64,000 bases of DNA from NCBI RefSeq assembly GCF_040545875.1, contig NZ_JBEPMR010000001.1. The stretch is one strand, 5' to 3'. The DNA is from Faecalicatena_A orotica (GTDB taxonomy: Bacteria > Bacillota > Clostridia > Lachnospirales > Lachnospiraceae). Both the position numbers and the translations under genes were made by a program. The notes under the pieces were generated by a model. That model made no database searches. It had not been told where the DNA came from and worked only from the letters and a program-made list of their open reading frames with translations. Of the stretch, positions 33,261-42,132 are shown piece by piece (position 1 is the first letter of the stretch; every line of letters starts with the position of its first letter).

Positions 33261-34151
33261 TTAAGCAAGCTTCAGTCCGAAATCAGCCATTGCTTTTGCA
33301 AGTTTTGCTGCATTGGCTTCTGTCATTTCTGTGAGAGGCATTCTCACACCTCCGACTTCCATTCCCATCAGGTTCGCAGCCTTTTTAACCGGAATCGGAT
33401 TCACTTCGCTGAACAGCTGGTTGATGAGCGGCAATGCTTTCAACTGTAAAGCCCGGCTTCCCTCAATATCCCCTTTGAAGAACATCTCACAGATATCATG
33501 TGTCTCCTGAGGTGCGACATTAGATAATACAGAGATTACACCTTTTCCACCAAGGGAAAGCAGTGGCACAATCTGGTCATCATTGCCTGAGTACAGGTCA
33601 ATGTTACCATCTGTCATCTGCATAATCTTTGCAATCTGTCCGATATCCCCGGAAGCTTCCTTGATACCGACGATATTGTCAACTTCGCTTACCAGCTGTG
33701 CCACAGTAGCCGGTTCGATGTTCATCCCGGTCCTGCTCTTAACACTGTATAAGATAATCGGAGCCTTCGCCTCAGCCGCAATCGCCTTATAATGTGCCAC
33801 CAGGCCTGCCTGAGTTGCTTTATTATAATAAGGAGTCACAAGGAGCAGTCCGTCCGCACCTGCTTTAGCTGCATCCTTTGACATCTCAATTGCTGTGCGC
33901 GTACAGTTGGAACCTGTTCCGGCAATTACCGGAATACGCTTCTTTGTGCGCTCTATTGTAAACTTAATACATTCCATATGTTCTTCTTCTGTTAACGTAG
34001 AAGATTCACCTGTCGTGCCACAAATGACAATACTGTCTGTGCCGTTCTCGCAGTGAAAATCAATCAGTTCATCAAGCTTATCGTAGTTAACGCTTCCATC
34101 CTCGTGAAATGGTGTGATGATCGCCACTCCGGCTCCTTTAAAAATTGACAT
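33261..34151 (-). CDS. dapA: 4-hydroxy-tetrahydrodipicolinate synthase
   Basis: 296 residues from the ATG at 34151 (MSIFKGAG), six bases after AGGAGG; upstream ATGs are too close to that site. It condenses pyruvate with aspartate semialdehyde. Seen: CGTTGES at 44-50, Tyr135, Arg140 in SVKSRTG and Schiff-base Lys164 in GIKEASGD. YSVKSRTG replaces the more usual YNVPSRTG, a mild variation. Beside dapB, so this is the lysine-pathway copy, in contrast to the paralogue at 974-1888. Confidence 0.96.
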   Translation of the reverse strand: MSIFKGAGVAIITPFHEDGSVNYDKLDELIDFHCENGTDSIVICGTTGESSTLTEEEHMECIKFTIERTKKRIPVIAGTGSNCTRTAIEMSKDAAKAGADGLLLVTPYYNKATQAGLVAHYKAIAAEAKAPIILYSVKSRTGMNIEPATVAQLVSEVDNIVGIKEASGDIGQIAKIMQMTDGNIDLYSGNDDQIVPLLSLGGKGVISVLSNVAPQETHDICEMFFKGDIEGSRALQLKALPLINQLFSEVNPIPVKKAANLMGMEVGGVRMPLTEMTEANAAKLAKAMADFGLKLA

Positions 34152-34187
34152 ATACATCCTCCTAATCTTAAACACTTATCTTTCCAA

Positions 34188-34216
34188 AGTTTAACATTAA
34201 ATGCACCTAATGTCAA
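34188..34216 (-). promoter_or_regulatory. Promoter of dapA
   Basis: Minus-strand TTGACA, 17-bp spacer, TAAACT, about 37 bp before the dapA start. The -35 is a perfect match. Confidence 0.75.
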
Positions 34217-34259
34217 CGTACAGAATGTGCAAAGAGGATTTCCAGAACATACATTTTAC

Positions 34260-34889
34260 TTATTCTTCCATACACTCCAGCTTGCTCACAGAAACCTCAT
34301 AAGCAATCCGTGTCTGCGTTTCTGTCTCGGATAATTTTTTTACATATTCCCGGCTCTGGATTCTTCCAAGGATCTGTACATGTTCACCTACCTCAAATCC
34401 GGATGCATAGCGGGCATTTCTCCCCCAGCAGATGCATGGGATATAATCGGACTTTCCATAGGGCCTGTTCACTGCCAGCAAAAGATCTGCGATTTCTCTT
34501 CCAAGCGGCGTTTTGCGGTAAACGGGTCTCTTACAGATATAGCCTTCCAGAAGGATATGGTTCGTTTTTGCCCCGTCCAACTCCTCATCAATAAATTCAA
34601 CCTCACGTACAAAAACAGATAAAACAAGCCTGTTCTTCTGCTCTTCATGACGGTTGTAAGAACGGAACTGTCCGGAAACCATGATGAATTCCCCTGTGTA
34701 ATCCTGAGTCACATCAATCAGTCTCTCTGATATCATAAGGGGGATCCGGTCATCGGAATTGCTGAGCCTCTTTACCAGCACATCTACCATATAGAATCCT
34801 TCTCCAAAAACCTCGTGGCTGTATGTAAACTTAGATGCCACCTCTCCCATGATTGTTACCTGATTGTTTTCAATAATCTTATCTGACAT
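34260..34889 (-). CDS. Tandem OB-fold single-strand DNA-binding-like protein
   Basis: 209 residues made of two SSB-like OB folds: about 8-100 (NQVTIMGEVASKFTYSHEVF ... VSGQFRSYNR) and about 108-205 (NHILLEGYICKRPVYRKTPL, LAVNRPYGKSDYIPCICWG, VGEHVQILGRIQSREY). The second half resembles classical SSB more closely. The C-terminus (SKLECMEE) lacks the acidic DDDIPF-type tip that true SSB uses to recruit partners. Single-strand binding is inferred from the fold; the cellular role is unknown. GGAAGGGAG lies upstream of the ATG. It is transcribed toward dapA but dapA has its own promoter. Confidence 0.75.
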   Translation of the reverse strand: MSDKIIENNQVTIMGEVASKFTYSHEVFGEGFYMVDVLVKRLSNSDDRIPLMISERLIDVTQDYTGEFIMVSGQFRSYNRHEEQKNRLVLSVFVREVEFIDEELDGAKTNHILLEGYICKRPVYRKTPLGREIADLLLAVNRPYGKSDYIPCICWGRNARYASGFEVGEHVQILGRIQSREYVKKLSETETQTRIAYEVSVSKLECMEE

Positions 34890-35378
34890 AATTTTTAGTA
34901 CTCCCTTCCTCTGAGTGGTATTTTTGAGTCAATACTAAGTCTATGAACATGATATAGGCATTAGACTAAAATTCCCACCTAATTCGTTCGACAAAATATG
35001 ATAGCGCGGTACAGCGGTACAGCGGGTTTGCGAGTGAAAACACCCTCCACAAAGAGCAGCTTTTAAAGGCAGGCATGACCTGTTTGCTTTTTCACTTCTG
35101 CAAGGCTTTTATGCAGATTAAAAAGACCGGATAAAGGGAATGAATCCGATACTTTTTTTCTGGTTTTTTTATTGTTTTAAACACTTCGAAAAGTGGCGAT
35201 TCCTTTATATTACTGTAAGATTTTGTCGGGAAGTTTTTATATAAATCCAGGAATCCTGGGAATACTTTTTAAGCCGTGCAGCCTCCGAAGTCTGACATAT
35301 CCCCTTCCCATATGGAAAGTTTTGTGATAGAATAAAAAAGTTGTAACCACATATTATAGTAGAAAGAGTGTTGAAATT
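34890..35378. other. Intergenic region between divergent genes, no gene seen
   Basis: 489 bp separating the OB-fold gene and typA. It is AT-rich, with no frame of convincing character. It contains a short tandem repeat (CGGTACAGCGGTACAGCGG near 35015-35035), a small hairpin CACTT-CGAA-AAGTG and a palindrome CCAGGAATCCTGG, followed by TTTTT. A weak TTCCCA...TAGAAT pair about 50 bp before typA could be its promoter. Nothing matches a riboswitch I recognise. Confidence 0.5.
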
Positions 35379-37205
35379 ATGAAAACAAAGCGTGAAGATG
35401 TTAGAAATATTGCGATTATCGCCCATGTTGACCACGGCAAAACCACACTGGTCGATGAACTTTTGAAACAAAGCGGTGTATTCCGTGAGAATCAGGAAGT
35501 GGCAGAACGTGTCATGGACTCCAATGATATCGAGAGGGAAAGAGGTATTACGATCCTTTCTAAAAATACTGCCGTATATTATAAAGGTACAAAGATCAAT
35601 ATCATCGATACACCGGGACATGCCGATTTCGGTGGTGAAGTAGAACGTGTTCTGAAGATGGTGAACGGGGTTATCCTCGTTGTCGATGCCTTTGAAGGCG
35701 CCATGCCACAGACTAAGTTCGTCCTGAGGAAAGCATTGGAGCTGGACCTGCCGGTTATCGTATGTATCAATAAGATTGACCGTCCGGAAGCAAGGCCGGA
35801 TGAAGTCATTGACGAAGTGCTCGAACTGTTCATGGATCTGGAGGCTTCCGACGACCAGTTAGACTGCCCGTTCGTATATGCCTCTGCAAAATCAGGTATC
35901 GCCGTACTCGACCTGACGGATGATGAGAGGGACATGCAGCCTTTATTTGAAACAATCCTGGATTATATCCCGGCGCCGGAAGGTGACCCGGAGGCCCCGA
36001 CCCAGGTTCTGATCAGTACCATTGACTACAATGAGTATGTCGGACGTATCGGAGTCGGTAAAGTAGATAACGGCAGGATTGCCGTGAATCAGGAAATGGT
36101 GCTTCTGAACCATCATGATCCTGACAAGCAGCAGAAAGTTAAGATCAGCAAGTTATATGAGTTTGACGGGCTGAATAAAGTAGAAGTCAAGGAAGCTTCC
36201 ATCGGTTCTATCGTTGCAATCTCCGGTATCTCTTCTATTTCAATCGGGGACACACTGTGCTCACCGGAAAACCCGACTGCTATCCCGTTCCAGAAGATTT
36301 CCGAGCCGACGATTTCGATGCAGTTTGTTGTAAATGACAGCCCGTTTGCCGGGCAGGAAGGAAAGTTCGTGACTTCCCGCCATCTGCGTGACAGACTGTT
36401 CCGTGAACTCAACACCGATGTCAGCCTCCGTGTGGAGGAGACAGACAGCGCCGACAGCTTTAAGGTTTCCGGGCGCGGTGAGCTCCACCTTTCTGTTCTC
36501 GTTGAAAATATGAGGCGTGAAGGTTATGAATTTGCAGTCAGCAAGGCCGAGGTCCTCTATAAGACAGACGAAAACGGCAAGAAACTGGAACCTATGGAGA
36601 TTGCGTATGTAGATGTTCCGGATGAATTCACCGGTACTGTCATCGACAAACTCAGCCAGCGTAAAGGAGAACTCCAGAACATGGGAACATCCAACGGCGG
36701 CTATACAAGACTCGAGTTTTCAATCCCGTCCAGAGGGCTGATCGGATACCGCGGCGAGTTCATGACAGATACGAAGGGAAACGGAATCCTCAACACAAGC
36801 TTCGACGGATTTGCTCCATATAAAGGTGATATCCAGTATAGAAAGCAGGGCTCACTGATTTCATTCGAGACAGGTGAATCTGTCACTTACGGATTATACG
36901 GCGCCCAGGAACGCGGAACATTATTCATCGGAGCCGGGGAAAAGGTATATGCCGGTATGGTTATCGGACAGAATGGAAAGGCCGAAGACATCGAGCTCAA
37001 TGTCTGCAAGACAAAGCATCTGACGAATACCCGTTCTTCCGGTGCAGATGATGCACTGAAGCTTTCCACACCGCGCATTTTAAGTCTCGAAGAGGCACTG
37101 GATTTCATCGATACAGACGAACTTCTGGAAGTTACCCCGAAGTCACTGCGTATCCGCAAGAAAATTCTGGATGCAAGAATGCGTAAAAGAAGTAATTTAA
37201 AATAG
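35379..37205 (+). CDS. typA: Translational GTPase TypA/BipA
   Basis: 608 residues, an EF-G-like ribosome-binding GTPase used in stress, cold and 50S assembly. Seen: G1 AHVDHGKTTL, G2 RERGITI, G3 DTPGHADFGGEV, G4 NKIDRP, then domains II, III and V, and the BipA-specific C-terminal domain (PSRGLIGYRGEFMTDTKG and later). The ribosome binding site is weak (AAAGAG). It is followed at 75 bp by a membrane protein gene in the same direction, so read-through is possible. Confidence 0.97.
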   Translation: MKTKREDVRNIAIIAHVDHGKTTLVDELLKQSGVFRENQEVAERVMDSNDIERERGITILSKNTAVYYKGTKINIIDTPGHADFGGEVERVLKMVNGVILVVDAFEGAMPQTKFVLRKALELDLPVIVCINKIDRPEARPDEVIDEVLELFMDLEASDDQLDCPFVYASAKSGIAVLDLTDDERDMQPLFETILDYIPAPEGDPEAPTQVLISTIDYNEYVGRIGVGKVDNGRIAVNQEMVLLNHHDPDKQQKVKISKLYEFDGLNKVEVKEASIGSIVAISGISSISIGDTLCSPENPTAIPFQKISEPTISMQFVVNDSPFAGQEGKFVTSRHLRDRLFRELNTDVSLRVEETDSADSFKVSGRGELHLSVLVENMRREGYEFAVSKAEVLYKTDENGKKLEPMEIAYVDVPDEFTGTVIDKLSQRKGELQNMGTSNGGYTRLEFSIPSRGLIGYRGEFMTDTKGNGILNTSFDGFAPYKGDIQYRKQGSLISFETGESVTYGLYGAQERGTLFIGAGEKVYAGMVIGQNGKAEDIELNVCKTKHLTNTRSSGADDALKLSTPRILSLEEALDFIDTDELLEVTPKSLRIRKKILDARMRKRSNLK

Positions 37206-37280
37206 TCAGCCACGATTCTGAACAGTTACAATTTGATAGACCACAGGTTCAAATAAGACAGTCCAATAGGAGAAGAACAC

Positions 37281-37892
37281 ATGAAAAAATATGCAAATGC
37301 GTTTCTAAAAAGCTTGACAACTGCCTTGGAATTAATCATTGCCGCACTGCTGGCCGCCGGTATTATTATCATGACCGTGCAGCTCATCATGTCTTTCGGC
37401 AATCTGACAGACCTGAATGCTTATCCAAATTATGATGATCTATTGACAACATGTTTTAACCTGATCATCGGCGTGGAGATGATCCGTATGTTATATCTCC
37501 ATACGCCGATGACCGTTTTCGAAGTACTGCTGTTTGCCATTGCGAGGCAGGTCATAATCGACCATTCCTCCCCTATCAACAGCCTCCTCGGTGTCATAGC
37601 TATTGCAATTTTATTTGCAACAAGGAAATTTTTATTCGTAGCCTTCGATGAATCTGAGCGAATCATCTTCCGGTCCAGCCAGAAGGTCCGCCATGTAAAC
37701 CGCCTCATCCATGCAAACATCCCATATGAGGACGATGAGACTCTTCTGGAGGTAATGATGAAGAAAATGAAAGCCGATGAAGTAGAAGCAGGTGTCGGCG
37801 CATGTATCTATTTCCAGAAATTCGGACTCCGCATTGCCAAAATCACAGATGGAAAAATTACCAGAATTGAAGTGATTCGTTCTATACAATAA
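37281..37892 (+). CDS. PsiE-like membrane protein with a C-terminal soluble domain
   Basis: 203 residues. Four membrane segments within 1-130 resemble the phosphate-starvation-inducible PsiE family (ALELIIAALLAAGIIIMTVQ; FEVLLFAIARQVIIDHSSP). A cytoplasmic tail of about 70 residues (160-203 includes GACIYFQKFGLRIAKITDGK) looks like the small transporter-associated domain found at the end of CorC/HlyC and some ion transporters. No catalytic motif. The function of PsiE relatives is unknown. AGGAG precedes the ATG. Between typA and hpf, each probably with its own promoter. Confidence 0.65.
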   Translation: MKKYANAFLKSLTTALELIIAALLAAGIIIMTVQLIMSFGNLTDLNAYPNYDDLLTTCFNLIIGVEMIRMLYLHTPMTVFEVLLFAIARQVIIDHSSPINSLLGVIAIAILFATRKFLFVAFDESERIIFRSSQKVRHVNRLIHANIPYEDDETLLEVMMKKMKADEVEAGVGACIYFQKFGLRIAKITDGKITRIEVIRSIQ

Positions 37893-37902
37893 AGTTTTTC
37901 CA

Positions 37903-37954
37903 TGCTATAATATTTACATAATACAGGCGGGATATTATAATTCGTCTGTATAAT
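37903..37954 (+). promoter_or_regulatory. Tandem -10 elements before hpf, with a small inverted repeat
   Basis: An extended -10 TGCTATAAT (37903-37911) and a second TATAAT at 37949-37954 suggest two start points. ACAGGCG/CGTCTGT form an imperfect inverted repeat between them, a possible operator. Confidence 0.45.
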
Positions 37955-37976
37955 ATGAACAAAAGGAGTTGAGCAC

Positions 37977-38534
37977 ATGAATTTTATTATTAGTGGAAAG
38001 AACATCGACGTAACACCAGGCTTGAAGAACACTATCGAAGAAAAGTTAGGAAAACTCGAAAGGTATTTCACTCCTGAAACAGAAATCATCGTAACACTCA
38101 GCGTGGAGAAAGAAAGGCAGAAAATTGAAGTAACCATCCCGGTAAAGGGAAATATTATCCGTTCCGAACAGACAAGCACCGATATGTATGTATCCATCGA
38201 CCTTGTTGAGGAAGTCATTGAACGTCAGCTTCGCAAGTATAAAAATAAACTGGTCGCAAAGAGCCAGGGGCACCCGACGGCAGCATCCAGCGGAAGCAAC
38301 TTCAAGAAGGAGTTCTTCGAATCTGATGACGAAGGACAGGCAGACGACGATATCCGTATCGTAAGGACCAAGCGTTTCGGAATCAAACCAATGTATCCGG
38401 AAGATGCATGTATCCAGATGGATCTGGTTGGACATTCTTTCTTCGTATTCTGCAATGCAGAGACTGATGAAGTAAACGTAGTTTATAAGAGAAAAGACGG
38501 CTCTTTTGGATTGATCGAGCCAGAATTCGATTAA
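37977..38534 (+). CDS. hpf: Ribosome hibernation-promoting factor, long form
   Basis: 185 residues. The N-terminal YfiA/RaiA domain (about 1-105: FIISGKNIDVTPGLKNTIEE) binds in the decoding channel. A linker follows, then the C-terminal dimerisation domain (about 125-185: TKRFGIKPMYPEDACIQMDL, GHSFFVFCNAETDEVNVVYK) that joins two ribosomes into 100S dimers. It protects idle ribosomes in stationary phase. AAAGGAG precedes the ATG and a strong terminator follows. Confidence 0.97.
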   Translation: MNFIISGKNIDVTPGLKNTIEEKLGKLERYFTPETEIIVTLSVEKERQKIEVTIPVKGNIIRSEQTSTDMYVSIDLVEEVIERQLRKYKNKLVAKSQGHPTAASSGSNFKKEFFESDDEGQADDDIRIVRTKRFGIKPMYPEDACIQMDLVGHSFFVFCNAETDEVNVVYKRKDGSFGLIEPEFD

Positions 38535-38552
38535 ATGAATTGATAAGAACGC

Positions 38553-38600
38553 GAAGGTATCCGGCTGCAGCCGGGTACCTTCTTTATTCTTGTTTTCTTT
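38553..38600 (+). terminator. Intrinsic terminator of hpf
   Basis: GAAGGTA...CCGGC TGCA GCCGG...TACCTTC, a stem of about 14 bp, followed by a T-rich tail (TTTATTCTTGTTTTC). Confidence 0.85.
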
Positions 38601-38601
38601 T

Positions 38602-39255
38602 TTATTCCTGTTCCCAGACCTTGATTTCGTTATCTATTTCTGCGAACCAGCAGGTTCCTTCTCTCCGGATAATGCTTTTTCCATTTGTCCCTTCTGTGAT
38701 TTTTGCAGCCACCATTTTCTCTTCCTTTTCCGGAACCAGTACCGTCAGCTCTACAGAATCTGTGTAGGCCGTGTCTGTAATATGCAGGCCTGCCTGTCCG
38801 AGTATATACTGGATTTTGCCAAGCCCTGTATAATCGGTCTGTATTTTCAGTTTAAAACCGTAAATTCTGGTTATAATCGTACTATGGGCAAGGCCTTCAC
38901 GGGATGCGGACGTATATGCCCTGACGAGTCCTCCTGTGCCAAGCAGGGTGCCTCCGAAATAGCGTGTAACGATAATCAGCACATTTTCAAGCTTTGCACC
39001 CTTTATAACGTCTAAAATAGGCTTGCCAGCCGTGCCGCCCGGTTCTCCGTCGTCGCTTAAGCGTTCCAGTGTCCTGTCCGCCCGGATTACATAGGCCCAG
39101 CAGTGGTGTCTGGCATCCCAATACTGCTTTTTTATCTTTTCCAGATACTCCATTGCTTCTTCTTCCGAAGAAACAGGAAATACACTGGATATGAAACGGG
39201 ACTTTTTTTCGACAATTTCCGCGCCGGCGCCCTGATATACTGTTTGATAATCCAT
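38602..39255 (-). CDS. YigZ/IMPACT family protein (UPF0029)
   Basis: 217 residues. The N-terminal IMPACT domain shows the family marks KSRFISSVFPV, ARHHCWAYVI, DDGEPGGTAGKPIL and VTRYFGGTLLGTGGLVRAY; the C-terminal domain of about 75 residues is of ferredoxin-like DUF1949 type. In eukaryotes IMPACT blocks Gcn2 activation; in bacteria the family is linked to translation, but the mechanism is unclear. It converges on hpf across the terminator and diverges from the penicillin-binding protein gene. Confidence 0.9.
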   Translation of the reverse strand: MDYQTVYQGAGAEIVEKKSRFISSVFPVSSEEEAMEYLEKIKKQYWDARHHCWAYVIRADRTLERLSDDGEPGGTAGKPILDVIKGAKLENVLIIVTRYFGGTLLGTGGLVRAYTSASREGLAHSTIITRIYGFKLKIQTDYTGLGKIQYILGQAGLHITDTAYTDSVELTVLVPEKEEKMVAAKITEGTNGKSIIRREGTCWFAEIDNEIKVWEQE

Positions 39256-39406
39256 AGTTTTCTACCTCTGTCAATGATTTTTCTGCAAAATAGTTATGCT
39301 TATGAATATAGGATATAACAAATCAGTAGAAAACCACAAGAAATTATTAAGATTTTTTTAGAAATATGAACTTTTACCGTTTTTTCTTTATTTAGAGAAG
39401 TAAATT

Positions 39407-39415
39407 TGATATAAT
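39407..39415 (+). promoter_or_regulatory. Extended -10 promoter of the penicillin-binding protein gene
   Basis: TGATATAAT (TG, A, TATAAT at 39410-39415) lies 31 bp before the start codon, and AAAGGAGGA follows. Confidence 0.55.
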
Positions 39416-39445
39416 GAGTGGAATGAATAAAGGAGGATATTATTC

Positions 39446-41998
39446 ATGAATTACGGAAAAGAGAATCTCGATAAGAGAAAGAAGAATATTTCATCAAAAA
39501 AGAACATGAAAAAGAAGCGGGTCGGGGTCCGCTTTTTTAAGGCTCTCCTTATCTGTATACTACTTATTGCAGTTATCGGGGCCGGCGGGGTTGGCCTGTT
39601 TGTTAAGAAGATTGTCGACGACGCCCCTAAGGTTACTCCTGCAAATGTCAAGCCGTCCGATGAGACATCCTTTGCTTATACAGAGGACGGAAAGTTTCTG
39701 GACTCCTTTGTACAAAAAGGTTCTAACAGAGTTTACAAAAACTATGATGAGATACCTGTCAACCTGACTCATGCATTTGTTGCCATTGAGGACGAGCGTT
39801 TTTATAAGCATAACGGAATTGACCTTCAGGGAATCCTAAGGGCCGGTGTTGTCGGACTTACTTCCGGAGGTAACTTCTCAGAGGGTGCAAGTACCCTGAC
39901 ACAGCAATTGATTAAGAATAACGTGTTTCCTGAGTTTACTGAGGAAAAGACATTCTATGACAGGCTGAAGCGTAAACTTCAGGAACAGAACCTTGCGGTC
40001 GAGATTGAAAAGCAGATGAGTAAGGAAGAGATTGTTGAGGCCTATATGAATACGATCAACCTCGGCCAGAACTGTCTCGGGGTACAGACAGCCGCACAGC
40101 GCTATTTTGGCAAGGACGTCTCAGACCTGTCACTTTCCGAAAGTGCTGTCATCGCCGGCATCACGCAGAGCCCGTCCGACTATGACCCGGTCCTGCATCC
40201 GGAGGCAAATGAAAAGAGACGGAACAAGGTTTTGAAAAACATGCTGGATCAGAACTATATTACACAGGCTGAGTATGAGGAAGCCAAGGCAGACAACGTT
40301 TATGAAAGAATCCAGCAGACCGTGGCTGCAACACCGGAGGACAAGCCTAACTCTTATTTCATAGACAGGCTCTCACAACAGATCATAAAAGATCTGATTA
40401 ACCGGAAGCAGTATACAGAGACGCAGGCATACAATGCACTGTACAGTGGCGGACTCACCATCACGGCAACACAGGACCTGAATATCCAGCAGATCTGTGA
40501 CGAAGAGGTAGCGAATCCGAACAATTATCCATATAACGTGGAGTATGGTCTCGAATATGCATTGACCGTGACACATCCTGACGGCACGTCCGACAATTAC
40601 AGCAAAGAGATGCTGGCTAAGTATATTAAAGATACACGCGGCGACCAGTACCCACTTGTATTCTCATCGGAAGATGCAGCCAATCAGGCGATCGCAGAGT
40701 ACAAGAGCACTCTCGGCATTACGGAACAGGATACGATAGCGGAAAATATCGATATCACACCTCAGCCGCAGACATCTGTCGTTGTAATGGACCAGTATAC
40801 AGGCAAGGTCAAGGCCATTGTCGGAGGACGCGGCGAGAAGAAGACAAGCCTTTCCCTGAACCGTGCAACAGACTCCCCGAGACAGCCGGGTTCCTGTTTC
40901 AAAATACTTTCCACTTATGCGCCCGCACTTGATTCTGCCGGATATACTCTGGCATCCACAATCGACGATGACGCGCCGTTCCAGTATGAGAACAGCACAC
41001 AGTATGTGGAAAACTGGGACAAGAAATATATCGGCATGACACGTGTCCGTTACGCTATTGAGCATTCCATGAATGTATGCGCAGTCAAGACACTGACAGA
41101 TATCGGTACACAGACCGGATATGATTCACTCATAAACTTCGGATTCACAACACTTGTTAACTTTGACGGCGACTTTCCTGAATATACAGATGTGGCACAG
41201 GCTACTGCTTTGGGTGGTATCACACAGGGTGTCTATAATCTGGAAATGACAGCTGCCTATGCAGCAATTGCAAACGGCGGTGTATACACAGAACCGATTC
41301 TGTACACAAAGGTTTTAGACCATGACGGCAATGTCCTTCTGGACAATACCGAACCGGCTACACACCAGGTGATTAAAGATTCCACTGCCGCCCTCCTTAC
41401 AAGCGCAATGGAAGATGTTATTAACAAGGGAACCGGAACGGCTGCCAGACTGAACAACATGGCTGCGGCAGGTAAGACAGGTACGACAGAGAACAGTACC
41501 GACCTCTGGCTCTCCGCATATACTCCTTATTATACATGCAGTGTATGGGGCGGGTATGATTCCAACAAGCCGATGGACAATATGGACCAGGCATGGCATG
41601 AAGTCCTCTGGAAGAACATCATGGACCGTGTCCATGCAGACCTTCCTTATAAAGCATTTACAATGCCGACTTCCGTAGAACAGAAAACAATCTGCACACA
41701 GACCGGCCTGCTTGCAACTTCTACCTGTCCCCCGCTGACAGAATATTTTGCAAAGGGAACTGCACCGACGCAGAGCTGTCCCGGACATTATGTTCCGAAG
41801 AAGGAAGACGAAAAGAAAGACGATGAGAAGAAGGATGATGACAAGAAGGATAACACCGAGAATCCTGATGACGGTGGCAATACCGAAAATCCTGACAATG
41901 GAGGCGGTACCGAGAACCCAGACGAAGGCGGTGGAGAGGTTCCAACACCTGATCCGGGTACTGATGGAGGCGGCGGAGAGACCACTCCTCCGGCCTGA
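39446..41998 (+). CDS. Class A penicillin-binding protein (PBP1A-type)
   Basis: 850-residue bifunctional peptidoglycan synthase. Basic cytoplasmic N-terminus, one membrane anchor (about 33-55), a GT51 transglycosylase with catalytic Glu115 (AIEDERFYKHNGID) and ASTLTQQLIKN, then a transpeptidase with Ser483 in the SxxK motif (PGSCFK), S541 in SMN and Lys677 in KTGT. The tail after about 780 is low-complexity: a Lys/Asp block, then NTENPD/GGG repeats ending in Pro/Gly, likely a disordered extracellular tail. AAAGGAGGA precedes the ATG. Two hairpins follow. Single-gene unit. Confidence 0.96.
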   Translation: MNYGKENLDKRKKNISSKKNMKKKRVGVRFFKALLICILLIAVIGAGGVGLFVKKIVDDAPKVTPANVKPSDETSFAYTEDGKFLDSFVQKGSNRVYKNYDEIPVNLTHAFVAIEDERFYKHNGIDLQGILRAGVVGLTSGGNFSEGASTLTQQLIKNNVFPEFTEEKTFYDRLKRKLQEQNLAVEIEKQMSKEEIVEAYMNTINLGQNCLGVQTAAQRYFGKDVSDLSLSESAVIAGITQSPSDYDPVLHPEANEKRRNKVLKNMLDQNYITQAEYEEAKADNVYERIQQTVAATPEDKPNSYFIDRLSQQIIKDLINRKQYTETQAYNALYSGGLTITATQDLNIQQICDEEVANPNNYPYNVEYGLEYALTVTHPDGTSDNYSKEMLAKYIKDTRGDQYPLVFSSEDAANQAIAEYKSTLGITEQDTIAENIDITPQPQTSVVVMDQYTGKVKAIVGGRGEKKTSLSLNRATDSPRQPGSCFKILSTYAPALDSAGYTLASTIDDDAPFQYENSTQYVENWDKKYIGMTRVRYAIEHSMNVCAVKTLTDIGTQTGYDSLINFGFTTLVNFDGDFPEYTDVAQATALGGITQGVYNLEMTAAYAAIANGGVYTEPILYTKVLDHDGNVLLDNTEPATHQVIKDSTAALLTSAMEDVINKGTGTAARLNNMAAAGKTGTTENSTDLWLSAYTPYYTCSVWGGYDSNKPMDNMDQAWHEVLWKNIMDRVHADLPYKAFTMPTSVEQKTICTQTGLLATSTCPPLTEYFAKGTAPTQSCPGHYVPKKEDEKKDDEKKDDDKKDNTENPDDGGNTENPDNGGGTENPDEGGGEVPTPDPGTDGGGGETTPPA

Positions 41999-42016
41999 TC
42001 GGCTTTAGAAATGAAT

Positions 42017-42095
42017 ACAGGCAGGATAAGAACCTGCCTGTACAAGCAAAACAGCAGAGACGATAAGAGCAATTCCTTATCTTCTCTGCTGTTTT
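42017..42095 (+). terminator. Two consecutive hairpins after the penicillin-binding protein gene
   Basis: First ACAGGCAGG/CCTGCCTGT (42017-42041), then a long stem AAAACAGCAGAGA/TCTCTGCTGTTTT (42048-42095) with an inner GATAAG/CTTATC. The A and T runs on both sides suit termination from either direction between convergent genes. Confidence 0.75.
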
Positions 42096-42132
42096 ATAAT
42101 TCATAAACACTTGTGAATAGATCTAAACGACT

